Positions 40,791 through 49,128 of a stretch of 64,000 bases of DNA are shown here, one piece after another; position 1 is the stretch's first letter; every line of letters starts with the position of its first letter. The DNA comes from JAVZLQ01 sp049972525. Its GTDB lineage: Archaea; Thermoproteota; Bathyarchaeia; Bathyarchaeales; Bathycorpusculaceae. The stretch spans positions 1 to 64,000 of the forward strand of contig JBMFKI010000005.1 of the NCBI GenBank assembly GCA_049972525.1, read 5' to 3'. The position numbers and the translations under genes are program-made. The notes beneath the pieces are model-generated. The model made no database searches and was not told where the DNA came from. It saw only the letters and a program-made list of their open reading frames with translations.

Positions 40791-43247
40791 ATGAAGTTGC
40801 TGTCTAAAGAGCTAGATGTCGTCGAAGTTGAGCGGAAATGGCAGAAGACATGGGAGGAGCTTGGTGTTTATAGGTTTGATTGGGAGGATAATGAACGCCC
40901 GATTTTTAGTATTGATACTCCTCCACCTTATCCTTCAGGCGAGTTTCATATGGGAAACGTCTTAAACTGGACTTACTTTGATATTGTGGCGCGTTATAAG
41001 CGTATGAGGGGTTATAACGTTTATTTTCCGCAAGGTTGGGACTGTCACGGCTTAAGCATTGAGGTTCAGGTTGAGCGCGAGCGCAATGTTAAGAAGCGTG
41101 AGGTTCCACCCGACAAGTTTCGTAAGTGGTGTGAAGAACTTGTTTCAAAATACATTGGTATTATGAAGGAAAGCGTGATTAGGCTTGGATGCAGCGTTGA
41201 TTGGACAACAGAATATCGCACAATGGACCCAGATTATTGGCGTAGGACCCAGCTTAGCTTCATAATATTGTATAAGAAAGGCTTCATCTATCAGGGCACA
41301 CATCCAGTTAATTGGTGCCCAAGATGCGAAACCGCTATTGCTGATGCTGAAGTGGACTATGAAGAGCGCGAAGGTACACTCCATTACATCAGGTTTCCGC
41401 TAGAAAACAGTAGCGAATTTTTACGCGTCGCAACAACCCGCCCAGAGTTCATCCCGGCATGCGTAGCCGTTGCAGTTAACCCTGAAGATGACAGATTTAA
41501 GGGCTATATCGGAAGGAGAATAATTGTTCCTATAGTAAATCGTAGCGTCGAAATAATCTCGGATAAAAGTGTTGACCCGTCGTTCGGCACAGGCGTGGTT
41601 ATGATATGCACATACGGCGACAAGGAAGATGTTAAGACAGTAATCAAGCATAAGCTTCCAGTCATCACGCTTTTAACGGAGAACGGGCTGATAAACGAGA
41701 ACGGCGGAAAATACAGAGGCTTAACTATAGAAGAGGCAAAAAAGGCGATAGTTAAAGACCTTGAAGCTGCTGGGCTTCTTGAAAAAACTGAAAAGCTAAT
41801 GCAGGAGATAGGCGTCTGTGACCGTTGCGGCGCTCCGGTTGAGATTCTTGAACGTAAACAGTGGTTTATGAAAACTCGCATTTTAACAGACAAGGTTGAA
41901 AAAGCCGCTAATGAAGTAGTTTGGTATCCAGATTACATGAAAACTCGCCTAATAGACTGGGCGCGCTCACTGGATTGGGATTGGGTTATAAGCCGTCAAC
42001 GTGTTTTCGGAACACCCATACCAATATGGTACTGTAAAAAATGCGGCGAAATAATAATTGCAGAAGAAGAATGGGTACCGATAGATCCCAAACTTGAAAA
42101 GCCGAGGATTGATGCTTGTCCAAAATGCGGCAGCAGAGAATTCATCCCAGAAAGGGATGTTTTTGACACTTGGATGGACTCATCAATATCATGTGCAGTT
42201 CACGCTGGTTGGCCTGATAGGGCTAATTGGCGAAAGCTTTTTCCAGCAGATCTGCATCCTTCAGGTATAGACATCATAAGAACTTGGGCTTACTACTTGA
42301 TGGTTAGGCATTTGGCACTTTTTGGCGATAAGCCCTATAAGAGTTGCCTAATTAATGGAATGGTTTTAGGTTCAGATGGCAGAAAAATGAGCAAGTCCCT
42401 CAAAAACTATGTGCCAGCACCAGATGTGCTCGACAAGTATGGCACGGACGCGACGAGGCAGTGGGCTGCTGGCGGCGGAGCCGTTGGTTCCGATATTCCA
42501 TTCCGTTGGCAGGATGTTGAGTATGGGCGGCGCTTTTTAACAAAACTTTGGAACGCCGCAAGGTTCGTGAGCGTTCAGCTTATGGATTACAAGGTTGGTG
42601 ACAAGTTTGATTTGCAACTTTTGGATAAGTGGATTCTAAGCAAAGCTGAAAGGACAACGCAAAAGGTTACGGAAGCCTTTGAAAACTACCAGTTTAACAT
42701 AGCCCTAGAGGAAATCCGCAATTTCACATGGCACGTTTTCTGCGATGAGTACATAGAAGCCGTTAAAGATAGACTTTACAAACCAGAGGTCTACGGTGAA
42801 GGAAAACGAAGAGCTGTGCAGTACGCACTTTACGAGGTCTTATACCGCGTGATCCAACTTTTATCGCCAATATCACCCCATGTAACGGAGGAAATATATC
42901 AAGCACTTTACGCCGAAAAAATCGGCAAAAAAAGCCTACAAATAACGCCTTGGCCCACGGTCAATGATAATCGCATCGACGAGGATGCCGAAAAGAAAGG
43001 CGACTTGGTCGTAGCGGTTATAGGCGCGATTAGACGCGAAAAGGCTGAAAAGCGGAAGCCGTTGAACGCCACAATAAAACGTTTATGCATTTACGCTGGA
43101 AACAACAGACATGCGAGAACATTAAGCGAAAGCAAAGAAGACATTGTTGGTACATGCAAAATCGCGCATTTAGAGATTTTACCAGAGAAAGGCAAAGGTA
43201 GAGCAGTTGAAGAGCTTCCAGAAATAACCTTCATAAGCGAATATTAG
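40791..43247 (+). CDS. valS: Valyl-tRNA synthetase
   Basis: An 818-residue class I synthetase charging tRNA-Val. The HIGH-type motif is PYPSGEFHMGN (about 44-54), the KMSKS motif GRKMSKS (about 530), followed by the ValRS-like GAVGSDIPFRW. An editing (CP1) domain lies between, with TTRPEFIPACVAVAVNP and FGTGVVM. Two zinc-type Cys pairs are visible (CDRCG, and CKKCG with CPKCG). A C-terminal anticodon-binding domain follows; the length fits archaeal ValRS without a long coiled-coil arm. It is divergent from thiT; a TATA-like TATATTTATT lies near 40743. Confidence 0.93.
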   Translation: MKLLSKELDVVEVERKWQKTWEELGVYRFDWEDNERPIFSIDTPPPYPSGEFHMGNVLNWTYFDIVARYKRMRGYNVYFPQGWDCHGLSIEVQVERERNVKKREVPPDKFRKWCEELVSKYIGIMKESVIRLGCSVDWTTEYRTMDPDYWRRTQLSFIILYKKGFIYQGTHPVNWCPRCETAIADAEVDYEEREGTLHYIRFPLENSSEFLRVATTRPEFIPACVAVAVNPEDDRFKGYIGRRIIVPIVNRSVEIISDKSVDPSFGTGVVMICTYGDKEDVKTVIKHKLPVITLLTENGLINENGGKYRGLTIEEAKKAIVKDLEAAGLLEKTEKLMQEIGVCDRCGAPVEILERKQWFMKTRILTDKVEKAANEVVWYPDYMKTRLIDWARSLDWDWVISRQRVFGTPIPIWYCKKCGEIIIAEEEWVPIDPKLEKPRIDACPKCGSREFIPERDVFDTWMDSSISCAVHAGWPDRANWRKLFPADLHPSGIDIIRTWAYYLMVRHLALFGDKPYKSCLINGMVLGSDGRKMSKSLKNYVPAPDVLDKYGTDATRQWAAGGGAVGSDIPFRWQDVEYGRRFLTKLWNAARFVSVQLMDYKVGDKFDLQLLDKWILSKAERTTQKVTEAFENYQFNIALEEIRNFTWHVFCDEYIEAVKDRLYKPEVYGEGKRRAVQYALYEVLYRVIQLLSPISPHVTEEIYQALYAEKIGKKSLQITPWPTVNDNRIDEDAEKKGDLVVAVIGAIRREKAEKRKPLNATIKRLCIYAGNNRHARTLSESKEDIVGTCKIAHLEILPEKGKGRAVEELPEITFISEY

Positions 43248-43261
43248 CGCCTTTTATGGCT

Positions 43262-43510
43262 TTAGCCCAGTTCCAACGGTTGTCCTGCAAGGTCTTTTTC
43301 GCATTCTAAAATGACGCTTGAAAACTGCAATGCTGTGTAAATGAGAATGTATCCTGTCAATTCATTGTTTTTGAAGACTGCGTATATGATTGTGTGGTTT
43401 GGGTCGTATTGGAGATCATATAAGGCAAAAACATGCTCGGTAGCTTCCCACCTCAGCGAATCCATAATCTGCTGTTTATTGTTTTCATTAACCTTTTCTA
43501 CCTTAAGCAT
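43262..43510 (-). pseudogene. Truncated GNAT-family N-terminal fragment
   Basis: About 82 residues from ATG 43510 resemble the first strands and helix of a GNAT acetyltransferase (EHVFALYDLQYDP, then AVFKNNELTGYILIY). The acetyl-CoA-binding half is absent: the frame stops 14 bp before the end of valS. It is either a remnant cut by rearrangement next to valS or a very short protein. A TATA or SD is not evident. Confidence 0.5.
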
Positions 43511-43536
43511 CGTCGGTTTCATCCTTTCTTGCACTC

Positions 43537-44664
43537 TTAAATTTTCTTAATTTCTTCTATTAGCTTGTCGATTTCCTTTTCCGTATTGTAAAAATGTGGT
43601 GAAACCCTTACCCCGTTAGCTCTTGCAGAAACAACTATGCTTTTTTGGCTTAAGCGTTGTATAACCTCTGCCGGCTTGTCAACTTTAAAGTTAATTATTC
43701 CAGAGCGACACTGCTTTTCCTCTGGAGTTTGAAGTTTTAAATCTAAACCTTTTATAGCATCTATTAAATAGTCTGTAAGTGTGATTATTCTTCTTTCAAT
43801 GTTCTTCATGCCGAATCCTAGAAGCATTTTCATAGCTTCTGCTGCGCCAAGGAAGCTTATGAAACTTGGAGAGCCAAACTCGAAGCGGCTAGCGGTTGGC
43901 GACAAATCCAAATGCCATATGTCCCAAAAATTAACAGTATCAAAAACCTCCTGTTTCACGCTAGCCCACCCAACGAACGGCGGTTCAAACTTCTCAATCA
44001 ATTCGCCTTTAACATAAAGGTAACCACATCCAGGCGGACTTAATAGCCATTTATAGCAGGCTGTTGCAAGGAAATCCACGTCGTCTCTTTTAACGTTCAC
44101 TTGCAAGGCGCCGACAGATTGTATAGCATCAACAATTAGGTATGCACCATGTTCGTGCGCTATTTCGCTTAGCGCCTTTAAGTCATTGCGGAAGCCGTTA
44201 GCATATTCAACATGACTCACGGCTAAAGCCACAGTCTTATCATCAACAGCCTTTTCTACATCTTCCAGTAAAATTTTGCCATCAACGCTTTTTACATATT
44301 CAACTTTCACGCCTAAACCTTTACGCAGCCAAGGATAAACAACTGAAGGATACTCCAAGTCTGTTGTGACGATCTTGGAGCCTTTTGGATAGCGTAAAAC
44401 GTTTGCAGCTATGTTTAAGCCCGCAGAGGTGTTTTCAACTAAGGCTATTTCCTCTGGTCTTGCGCCGATAAGCTTCGCAAATAATGGCTTTCCGCAATCT
44501 TTCCATTCAATCGAAGTTGTCCCGAAATTCGAAAACTCATCAGCATACTTGCGTACAACATCTGCGACCGGCTTTGGGAGTGGAGACTGCGCGGCATGGT
44601 TCAAAAAGACTTTGTTTTGCGTTATTGGAAATTGCCCGCGAATCTCTTCAATTTTCTGCATCAC
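43537..44664 (-). CDS. Class V aminotransferase (cysteine-desulfurase-like fold)
   Basis: A 375-residue PLP enzyme. VDAIQSVGA (PLP-ring Asp and Gln) and CYKWLLSP (Schiff-base Lys, about 203) identify the class V family. The region that carries the catalytic Cys in SufS/CsdA reads SARANGVRVSPHFYNT without a suitable Cys, so it is more likely an isopenicillin-N-epimerase-like or other lyase than a desulfurase. Substrate unknown. The adjacent second Met gives a one-residue choice of start. Confidence 0.8.
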   Translation of the reverse strand: MMQKIEEIRGQFPITQNKVFLNHAAQSPLPKPVADVVRKYADEFSNFGTTSIEWKDCGKPLFAKLIGARPEEIALVENTSAGLNIAANVLRYPKGSKIVTTDLEYPSVVYPWLRKGLGVKVEYVKSVDGKILLEDVEKAVDDKTVALAVSHVEYANGFRNDLKALSEIAHEHGAYLIVDAIQSVGALQVNVKRDDVDFLATACYKWLLSPPGCGYLYVKGELIEKFEPPFVGWASVKQEVFDTVNFWDIWHLDLSPTASRFEFGSPSFISFLGAAEAMKMLLGFGMKNIERRIITLTDYLIDAIKGLDLKLQTPEEKQCRSGIINFKVDKPAEVIQRLSQKSIVVSARANGVRVSPHFYNTEKEIDKLIEEIKKI

Positions 44665-44725
44665 CGTTTCCTTCCACTCATTTACTTTTGAATAGCAGAG
44701 ATTAACATTTTTCAGATATTAAAGT

Positions 44726-45823
44726 CTAGGGAATAACATTAATTGAAAAACCACCAAAGCATGACCAGTGTCTTCTCAGTAACCTCTTTAGTTCATCAAG
44801 TGTTTTCTCAACAGTTCTGCGGCACTGCGGCGGTTCTTTAGGCGATTCGTAAGGCTCTTTGACGCTCAATTCCTTCAAACCTATTACTCCGGCAACAAGG
44901 GCGTACCAGCAAATGGGTAAAACTTTCGGGTTGTATCCGCTTCCAAGCAGCAGAACAACTTTTCCGCCGCAAACAGTATTGGCTGTTTCCCTAATCAACT
45001 TTGCAACTTCAAAAAAGCCTTCAGCTGTTAGGTTCAGATCTCCAAGCGAATCGGCAAAATGGGAGTCACTTCCGCCATTAGCAATTATAATTTGAGGCTT
45101 AAACTCGTCAGCTAAAGGAACAAAAATCTCTTTTAAAGCGTAAAGATAAGTGCCGTCGCCAGTTCCCGGCGGAAGGGGCACATTAACATTGTAGCCTTCT
45201 CCAGCGCCCTCGCCAATCTGCCAAATAAATCCGGTTCCTGGATAGAGTGTACGCGGGTCCTGATGTAGCGATATAAATAGGACGTTTGGGTCTTGATAGT
45301 AGATGTCGCTTGTACCATTTCCAAAGTGTACATCATAATCCAAAATCAAAATTCGTTTAACGTTATGCTTATCCCTCAAATATTCAACTAGAACAGCAAT
45401 GTCGTTAAAAATGCAGAAACCACCGCCATAACTTTTGCCTGCATGATGATAGCCCCCACCTATGGAGATCGCTCTTTTAGCTTCACCGCTCCAGACAAGT
45501 CTTCCGCATTCTATGGCGCCGCCAACAATTAGCAGTGCAGCCTCAAGGATTTCTGGCGAAACAGGCGTTTCAATATCGTAGGGTTTGCTCTCCGCGGCTA
45601 GACGAGAAATTAGGTCAACATAATCCTCGGAATGAACTCGCAACAAGTCTTCCCTAGATGCTGGCTTAGGCTCAACCATAGTAATTTCATGAAGTCTGAA
45701 CAAACCTTGGTTTTTAAAAAAGCTGATGGCATTCTGGAATCTGTCTCCCCTAAAAGGGTGTCCCTCACCAAGGTCGTACTGCCTAAATTTTTCATGAAAA
45801 GTTATAACGGTTTTCTCGACCAA
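44726..45823 (-). CDS. Histone-deacetylase-family deacylase (AcuC-like)
   Basis: A 365-residue HDAC-superfamily protein: GGGYHHAGKSYGGGFCIFND carries the paired active-site histidines, LDYDVHFGNGT the zinc-binding Asp-x-His, and ANGGSDSH the second Asp region; LLGSGYN supplies the transition-state Tyr. It removes acetyl or similar groups from lysines or small amines. Archaeal relatives act on proteins such as Alba or acetyl-CoA synthetase, or on acetylpolyamines; pdaD in the window makes the last idea possible. About 25 C-terminal residues extend past the core. Confidence 0.88.
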   Translation of the reverse strand: MVEKTVITFHEKFRQYDLGEGHPFRGDRFQNAISFFKNQGLFRLHEITMVEPKPASREDLLRVHSEDYVDLISRLAAESKPYDIETPVSPEILEAALLIVGGAIECGRLVWSGEAKRAISIGGGYHHAGKSYGGGFCIFNDIAVLVEYLRDKHNVKRILILDYDVHFGNGTSDIYYQDPNVLFISLHQDPRTLYPGTGFIWQIGEGAGEGYNVNVPLPPGTGDGTYLYALKEIFVPLADEFKPQIIIANGGSDSHFADSLGDLNLTAEGFFEVAKLIRETANTVCGGKVVLLLGSGYNPKVLPICWYALVAGVIGLKELSVKEPYESPKEPPQCRRTVEKTLDELKRLLRRHWSCFGGFSINVIP

Positions 45824-45912
45824 CTACACACTCTCGCAGCATTAAGAAGCCATACAGCAATATAAAATTCTATGCGCGACAAAATCATAGTAAAAAGGGG
45901 AGAAAGAGAATT

Positions 45913-46446
45913 TTACTGCTGCGTTTGTTCAGCAACTGTTGTTGATGCTTGCTCTTGTCCTTCAGTCTTTGCCTCTACAACCTCCACCTCAACGTTTGAA
46001 ACTTCTTGCGATTGTTCACTTTCTTTCTGAACTATGTTCCCTTCTGGAACTTCAAGACTGCTTGAAATATGGCTCATCGCCTCTTTTATCATGTCTAACT
46101 CTTTCCTTGCAGTTTCAAGACCAATCGAAAGAACACTGATCTCGCGTTGATACGTTTCATCGTCAACCTCACCTGCCACATGCTGAATCTCAAAGTTTGC
46201 AAGCAGTACCTCCAAATTTTTAATTTGCTCCTCAAGCTCACTCACTTTCAAGCTCATTTTTTCTAGTAAAACCCTATGCTGCTTTTCGATCTCCGCCATA
46301 GCTTCACTTATTTCGCTATTGAACACGTCGTATGTTTGCTGCGAAATCCTTCTAGTGTTCAACAAGTTGTCTAGCGCCTGCTTCCTTTTCTTTGAGATTT
46401 CATATTCTTCGTTTAACCTCTTAAAGGAGTACTTCCAAGAAATCAA
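45913..46446 (-). CDS. Coiled-coil protein with acidic tail
   Basis: A 177-residue protein with two long helices (about 10-70 and 60-125; ISKKRKQALDNLLNTRRIS, KVSELEEQIKNLEVLLANFE) and a disordered acidic C-terminus rich in Glu, Gln, Val and Ser. No membrane or catalytic motif. Archaeal helical proteins of this design are sometimes linked with cell division or stress but I cannot assign a family. The upstream region contains a palindrome related to that before tpiA. Confidence 0.62.
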   Translation of the reverse strand: MISWKYSFKRLNEEYEISKKRKQALDNLLNTRRISQQTYDVFNSEISEAMAEIEKQHRVLLEKMSLKVSELEEQIKNLEVLLANFEIQHVAGEVDDETYQREISVLSIGLETARKELDMIKEAMSHISSSLEVPEGNIVQKESEQSQEVSNVEVEVVEAKTEGQEQASTTVAEQTQQ

Positions 46447-46782
46447 CCTTTTTCACACCAGTCACTTTTAACCATAGAAAGAGAAAATAATGTTTGTTAA
46501 TATGCTGATATATCGCTAAATGTTAAAAGCATTCACTTTGACATTTAATGATGAAAAATATACGTTTAAAAACGAAGTCTAGAAAAATCCTTTTAATACA
46601 GTTAAATGTTAAAACATTTAGCGCATGTGGAACTCTTCAGTTTCTCAGAAGGTAATTTTATTTTTATGCTCGAGGAAATGTTTAAACTTATATTTAGTTG
46701 ACAAGCATTAACAATCAGCTTTGCATGTTTAAAGAAACAAAACAGAAACACTAAAAAACAACTTTTCACCTAAAGCCAAAGA
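46447..46782. other. 336-bp AT-rich intergenic region with repeated half-sites
   Basis: No ORF with coding character. TAAATGTTAA occurs at 46517 and again inside the palindrome at 46603; ACATTTAA occurs near 46551. TATA-like TTTAAACTTATATTTAG at about 46681-46697 could serve tRNA-Lys or the minus-strand coiled-coil gene. Confidence 0.5.
46603..46620. promoter_or_regulatory. Palindrome related to the tpiA site, candidate operator
   Basis: TAAATGTT, AA, AACATTTA forms 8-bp arms around 2 bp. The core AATGTTAA is shared with the 18-bp palindrome at 18389-18406. It lies about 160 bp upstream of both the coiled-coil gene and tRNA-Lys. Confidence 0.42.
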
Positions 46783-46890
46783 GGGCCCGTAGCTCAGTAA
46801 GGATAGAGCACCGGGCTTTTAACCCGGGGGTCCCGGGTTCAAACTTGGAAGGTACATAATCCTTCCAGGGAACACTTCCCGGCGGGCCCG
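46783..46890 (+). tRNA. tRNA-Lys (TTT anticodon) with an intron in the T loop
   Basis: Acceptor GGGCCCG pairs with CGGGCCC, the anticodon stem CCGGG/CCCGG closes CTTTTAA (anticodon TTT), discriminator G, CCA encoded at 46891-46893. The T stem CCGGG/CCCGG is split by about 33 nt (about 46843-46875). The insert folds into a 9-bp hairpin (46844-46852 with 46861-46869); GTTC (46837-46840) pairs with GAAC (46870-46873), leaving 3-nt bulges AAA and ACT, as in a bulge-helix-bulge splice site. Removal restores a 7-nt T loop. There is no intron in the anticodon loop. Confidence 0.92.
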
Positions 46891-46900
46891 CCAAAATGAA

Positions 46901-47953
46901 CTAAGCTGCACCACGACTTAAATTTATGAAATTAAGCTTTTTCACCGCTCTAGCTGTTCTTGCTAAAAGAAGTTGTGCTGCTTCTTGAGTTGGCCATCCG
47001 CCTAGGCCGCAGTCTGGTCCAGTAAATGTCATTGTTTCTCCAAATTTTTCTTTTGCTTTTTTAAACCTTTTTCTTATGGTTTCTTCATCTTCAACCAATT
47101 GTTCTGTGCTCGGCTTCGTTATTCCCCTTTCATATAGTTCTGCAATAATGTTGTTCACATCTGTCCTTGATATGCCAACCCTTACTTGTTTGCCAGTCGT
47201 TTCCAAAAGCTTTTTTGATATAGCGTCAATATTTTTTGGTGAGGCTGCATATTCAAGCGATACCACGTCTAAATTTTTAATTTTGAGAACGTCCGCTATC
47301 CTTGATGGCGAATGTAAATGGATTTGTTTTACCACTCCAGTGAAATCGAATGCTCTTTCCATAACCTCTAAAATTGTGTCCTTTTCTGTCAAGATTTCTT
47401 GAAATCCGAAGCTTGGCTCATCCAGCGAGATAACCTCCGTCTTTACATGTTTGGAGTCGACTATTGCGTTTTTTGCAAAGTGTTTCACGGTTTCCGCGAA
47501 CATCAGGAGTATGTCCCTGTAAGCCGCTTTTCCAATCATTCTCAAGTATAGTTCCATAGGGCCTGTTATGCACACGCGAAGTGGGATTCTTCTCCCGAAT
47601 TCTTCGGAAAGCGTCTTTGCTTCGTTGCTGATTACATGCACCTCTGGTATTACTGCGTTTTTTTCCTCAACTTTGTATGTGCCATTTTCCATTGCTTTTC
47701 TTATTACTTCTGCAAATTGGTTGTGCATGTCATAATGCTGTGGATAGTTCACGACATCTAAGCCAGTTTGGCATTTCTTCCTAAAAGAATCGATTACGAC
47801 GTTGTAGAAATTTTTTAGCAAAAACTCGTCTTTCCTTATGTCTTTTCCTTGATTAATGGCTTTTCTTGCAAGTAAATATGCCTTTTCAAACTGTTCTTTT
47901 CCTATTGTGGGTGGAAGTGGAAAACTGCCTATGTCGTCAACAAGTACTTCCAT
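46901..47953 (-). CDS. MetE-like cobalamin-independent methionine synthase, short archaeal type
   Basis: A 350-residue UROD/MetE-fold protein equal to the C-terminal catalytic half of MetE. DIGSFPLP opens the barrel, DEPSFGFQ is central, and TGPDCGLGGWP near the C-terminus gives a zinc-binding Cys. Where MetE normally has His-x-Cys, this protein has IHLHSPS (His-x-His), so the zinc site is altered. Short archaeal members take methyl groups from corrinoid proteins instead of folate. Methyl from the H4MPT pathway could be the source; this is inference. It lies 10 bp past tRNA-Lys on the opposite strand. Confidence 0.82.
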   Translation of the reverse strand: MEVLVDDIGSFPLPPTIGKEQFEKAYLLARKAINQGKDIRKDEFLLKNFYNVVIDSFRKKCQTGLDVVNYPQHYDMHNQFAEVIRKAMENGTYKVEEKNAVIPEVHVISNEAKTLSEEFGRRIPLRVCITGPMELYLRMIGKAAYRDILLMFAETVKHFAKNAIVDSKHVKTEVISLDEPSFGFQEILTEKDTILEVMERAFDFTGVVKQIHLHSPSRIADVLKIKNLDVVSLEYAASPKNIDAISKKLLETTGKQVRVGISRTDVNNIIAELYERGITKPSTEQLVEDEETIRKRFKKAKEKFGETMTFTGPDCGLGGWPTQEAAQLLLARTARAVKKLNFINLSRGAA

Positions 47954-48083
47954 AAAAGAAATGAATGCTTACAAGTGATTTAAAATTAACCTTTACATGT
48001 TTGGGGGCTTTGATTTTAGGGAACATTTTGGAGCGTAAGAAATATAAGTTAGCTTTGTTCAGTGAGCATATTGTGATATAAAA

Positions 48084-49043
48084 ATGAATGTTTGGAAACT
48101 TCGACTATCAATGGTTGGAACTCTAGCTCTGATAATAGGTCTATCAACGTTGATTTTCACGATAGTTCTTAGTCTCTTCAGCTCATTTAGCTTTATAACC
48201 TTAGGCGTATTGGTTGTCGCCTTTAACATTCTCCAGTGGCTTATATCACCATACATAATCGATGCCCTCTACCGCACAAGAGAAATACCTGAAAGTGAAA
48301 ATCCGAAGCTTCACGAAATAGTTGCAAATTTAAGCCAGAAGAGCAAAATTAAAAAGCCTAGGCTTATGCTTGCGCAGATTCCAATTCCAAATGCATTTGC
48401 CTACGGCTCACCCATAGCTGGAAACCGTGTTGCGGTTACAACAGGCTTGCTTAAGACTTTGGAAACTGATGAGGTGGAGGCGGTAATTGGGCATGAGCTT
48501 GGGCATTTGAAACATAGAGACGTGCAGCTTATGATGTTTGTTTCGCTTTTGCCATCTTTACTTTATTACATTGGCTATTCCCTTATACTCTCTTCCATGT
48601 ATCGTGGACAAAGGGAACAAAGCAGCGGCGGAGCAGTTTTAGGGTTTGGCTTTATGGCATTCTCATGGATACTAAACATGTTCATACTCTACCTAAGCCG
48701 TTTACGTGAGTATTACGCTGACAGTCACAGCGTCCAAATAATCGATGATGGTGCACGAAAACTCTCGGAAAGCCTAGCGAAAATAGTTCATGAAACAAAA
48801 AACATGCGAAGAACGCACAAAGACACACAACACCTAAACGCGTTTAAAGCACTTTTCATCACAGATCCAGACCGCGCGGAAACCGACGCAATGGAAGTAT
48901 CTGCAATGACACGCGGAGACAACCAAAAACTGGTCCAAGAAATCCTATCCCAGAAAATAACAACACTTGACAGGATAGCTGAGATCTTTTCAACTCATCC
49001 CAACATAGTGAAGCGGCTTAGAGCTTTGCAACAAACAAGTTAG
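48084..49043 (+). CDS. htpX: HtpX-family M48 membrane metalloprotease
   Basis: A 319-residue zinc protease. Two N-terminal transmembrane helices (about 10-60), HELGHLKH (about 138-145) providing two His ligands and the catalytic Glu, two more hydrophobic stretches (about 152-215), and SRLREYYADSH with the third zinc ligand Glu. It degrades damaged membrane proteins with the active site on the cytosolic face. The C-terminal STHPNIVKRLRAL is typical of the family. Start ATG 48084 is preceded by a TATA-like ATATAAAAA, so the message may be leaderless. Confidence 0.92.
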   Translation: MNVWKLRLSMVGTLALIIGLSTLIFTIVLSLFSSFSFITLGVLVVAFNILQWLISPYIIDALYRTREIPESENPKLHEIVANLSQKSKIKKPRLMLAQIPIPNAFAYGSPIAGNRVAVTTGLLKTLETDEVEAVIGHELGHLKHRDVQLMMFVSLLPSLLYYIGYSLILSSMYRGQREQSSGGAVLGFGFMAFSWILNMFILYLSRLREYYADSHSVQIIDDGARKLSESLAKIVHETKNMRRTHKDTQHLNAFKALFITDPDRAETDAMEVSAMTRGDNQKLVQEILSQKITTLDRIAEIFSTHPNIVKRLRALQQTS

Positions 49044-49128
49044 CCTCTTATTAATTTTCCTTTGGAAAAGTGAAAAGTTAAAAATCTGTAACCTTAAAGA
49101 AGCAAAGGCATAAGAGAGGTGTGTTAAC

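Noticed and set aside
43537..44664. Cysteine desulfurase (SufS/CsdA)
   Set aside because: The fold matches, but no Cys is found in the expected catalytic loop.
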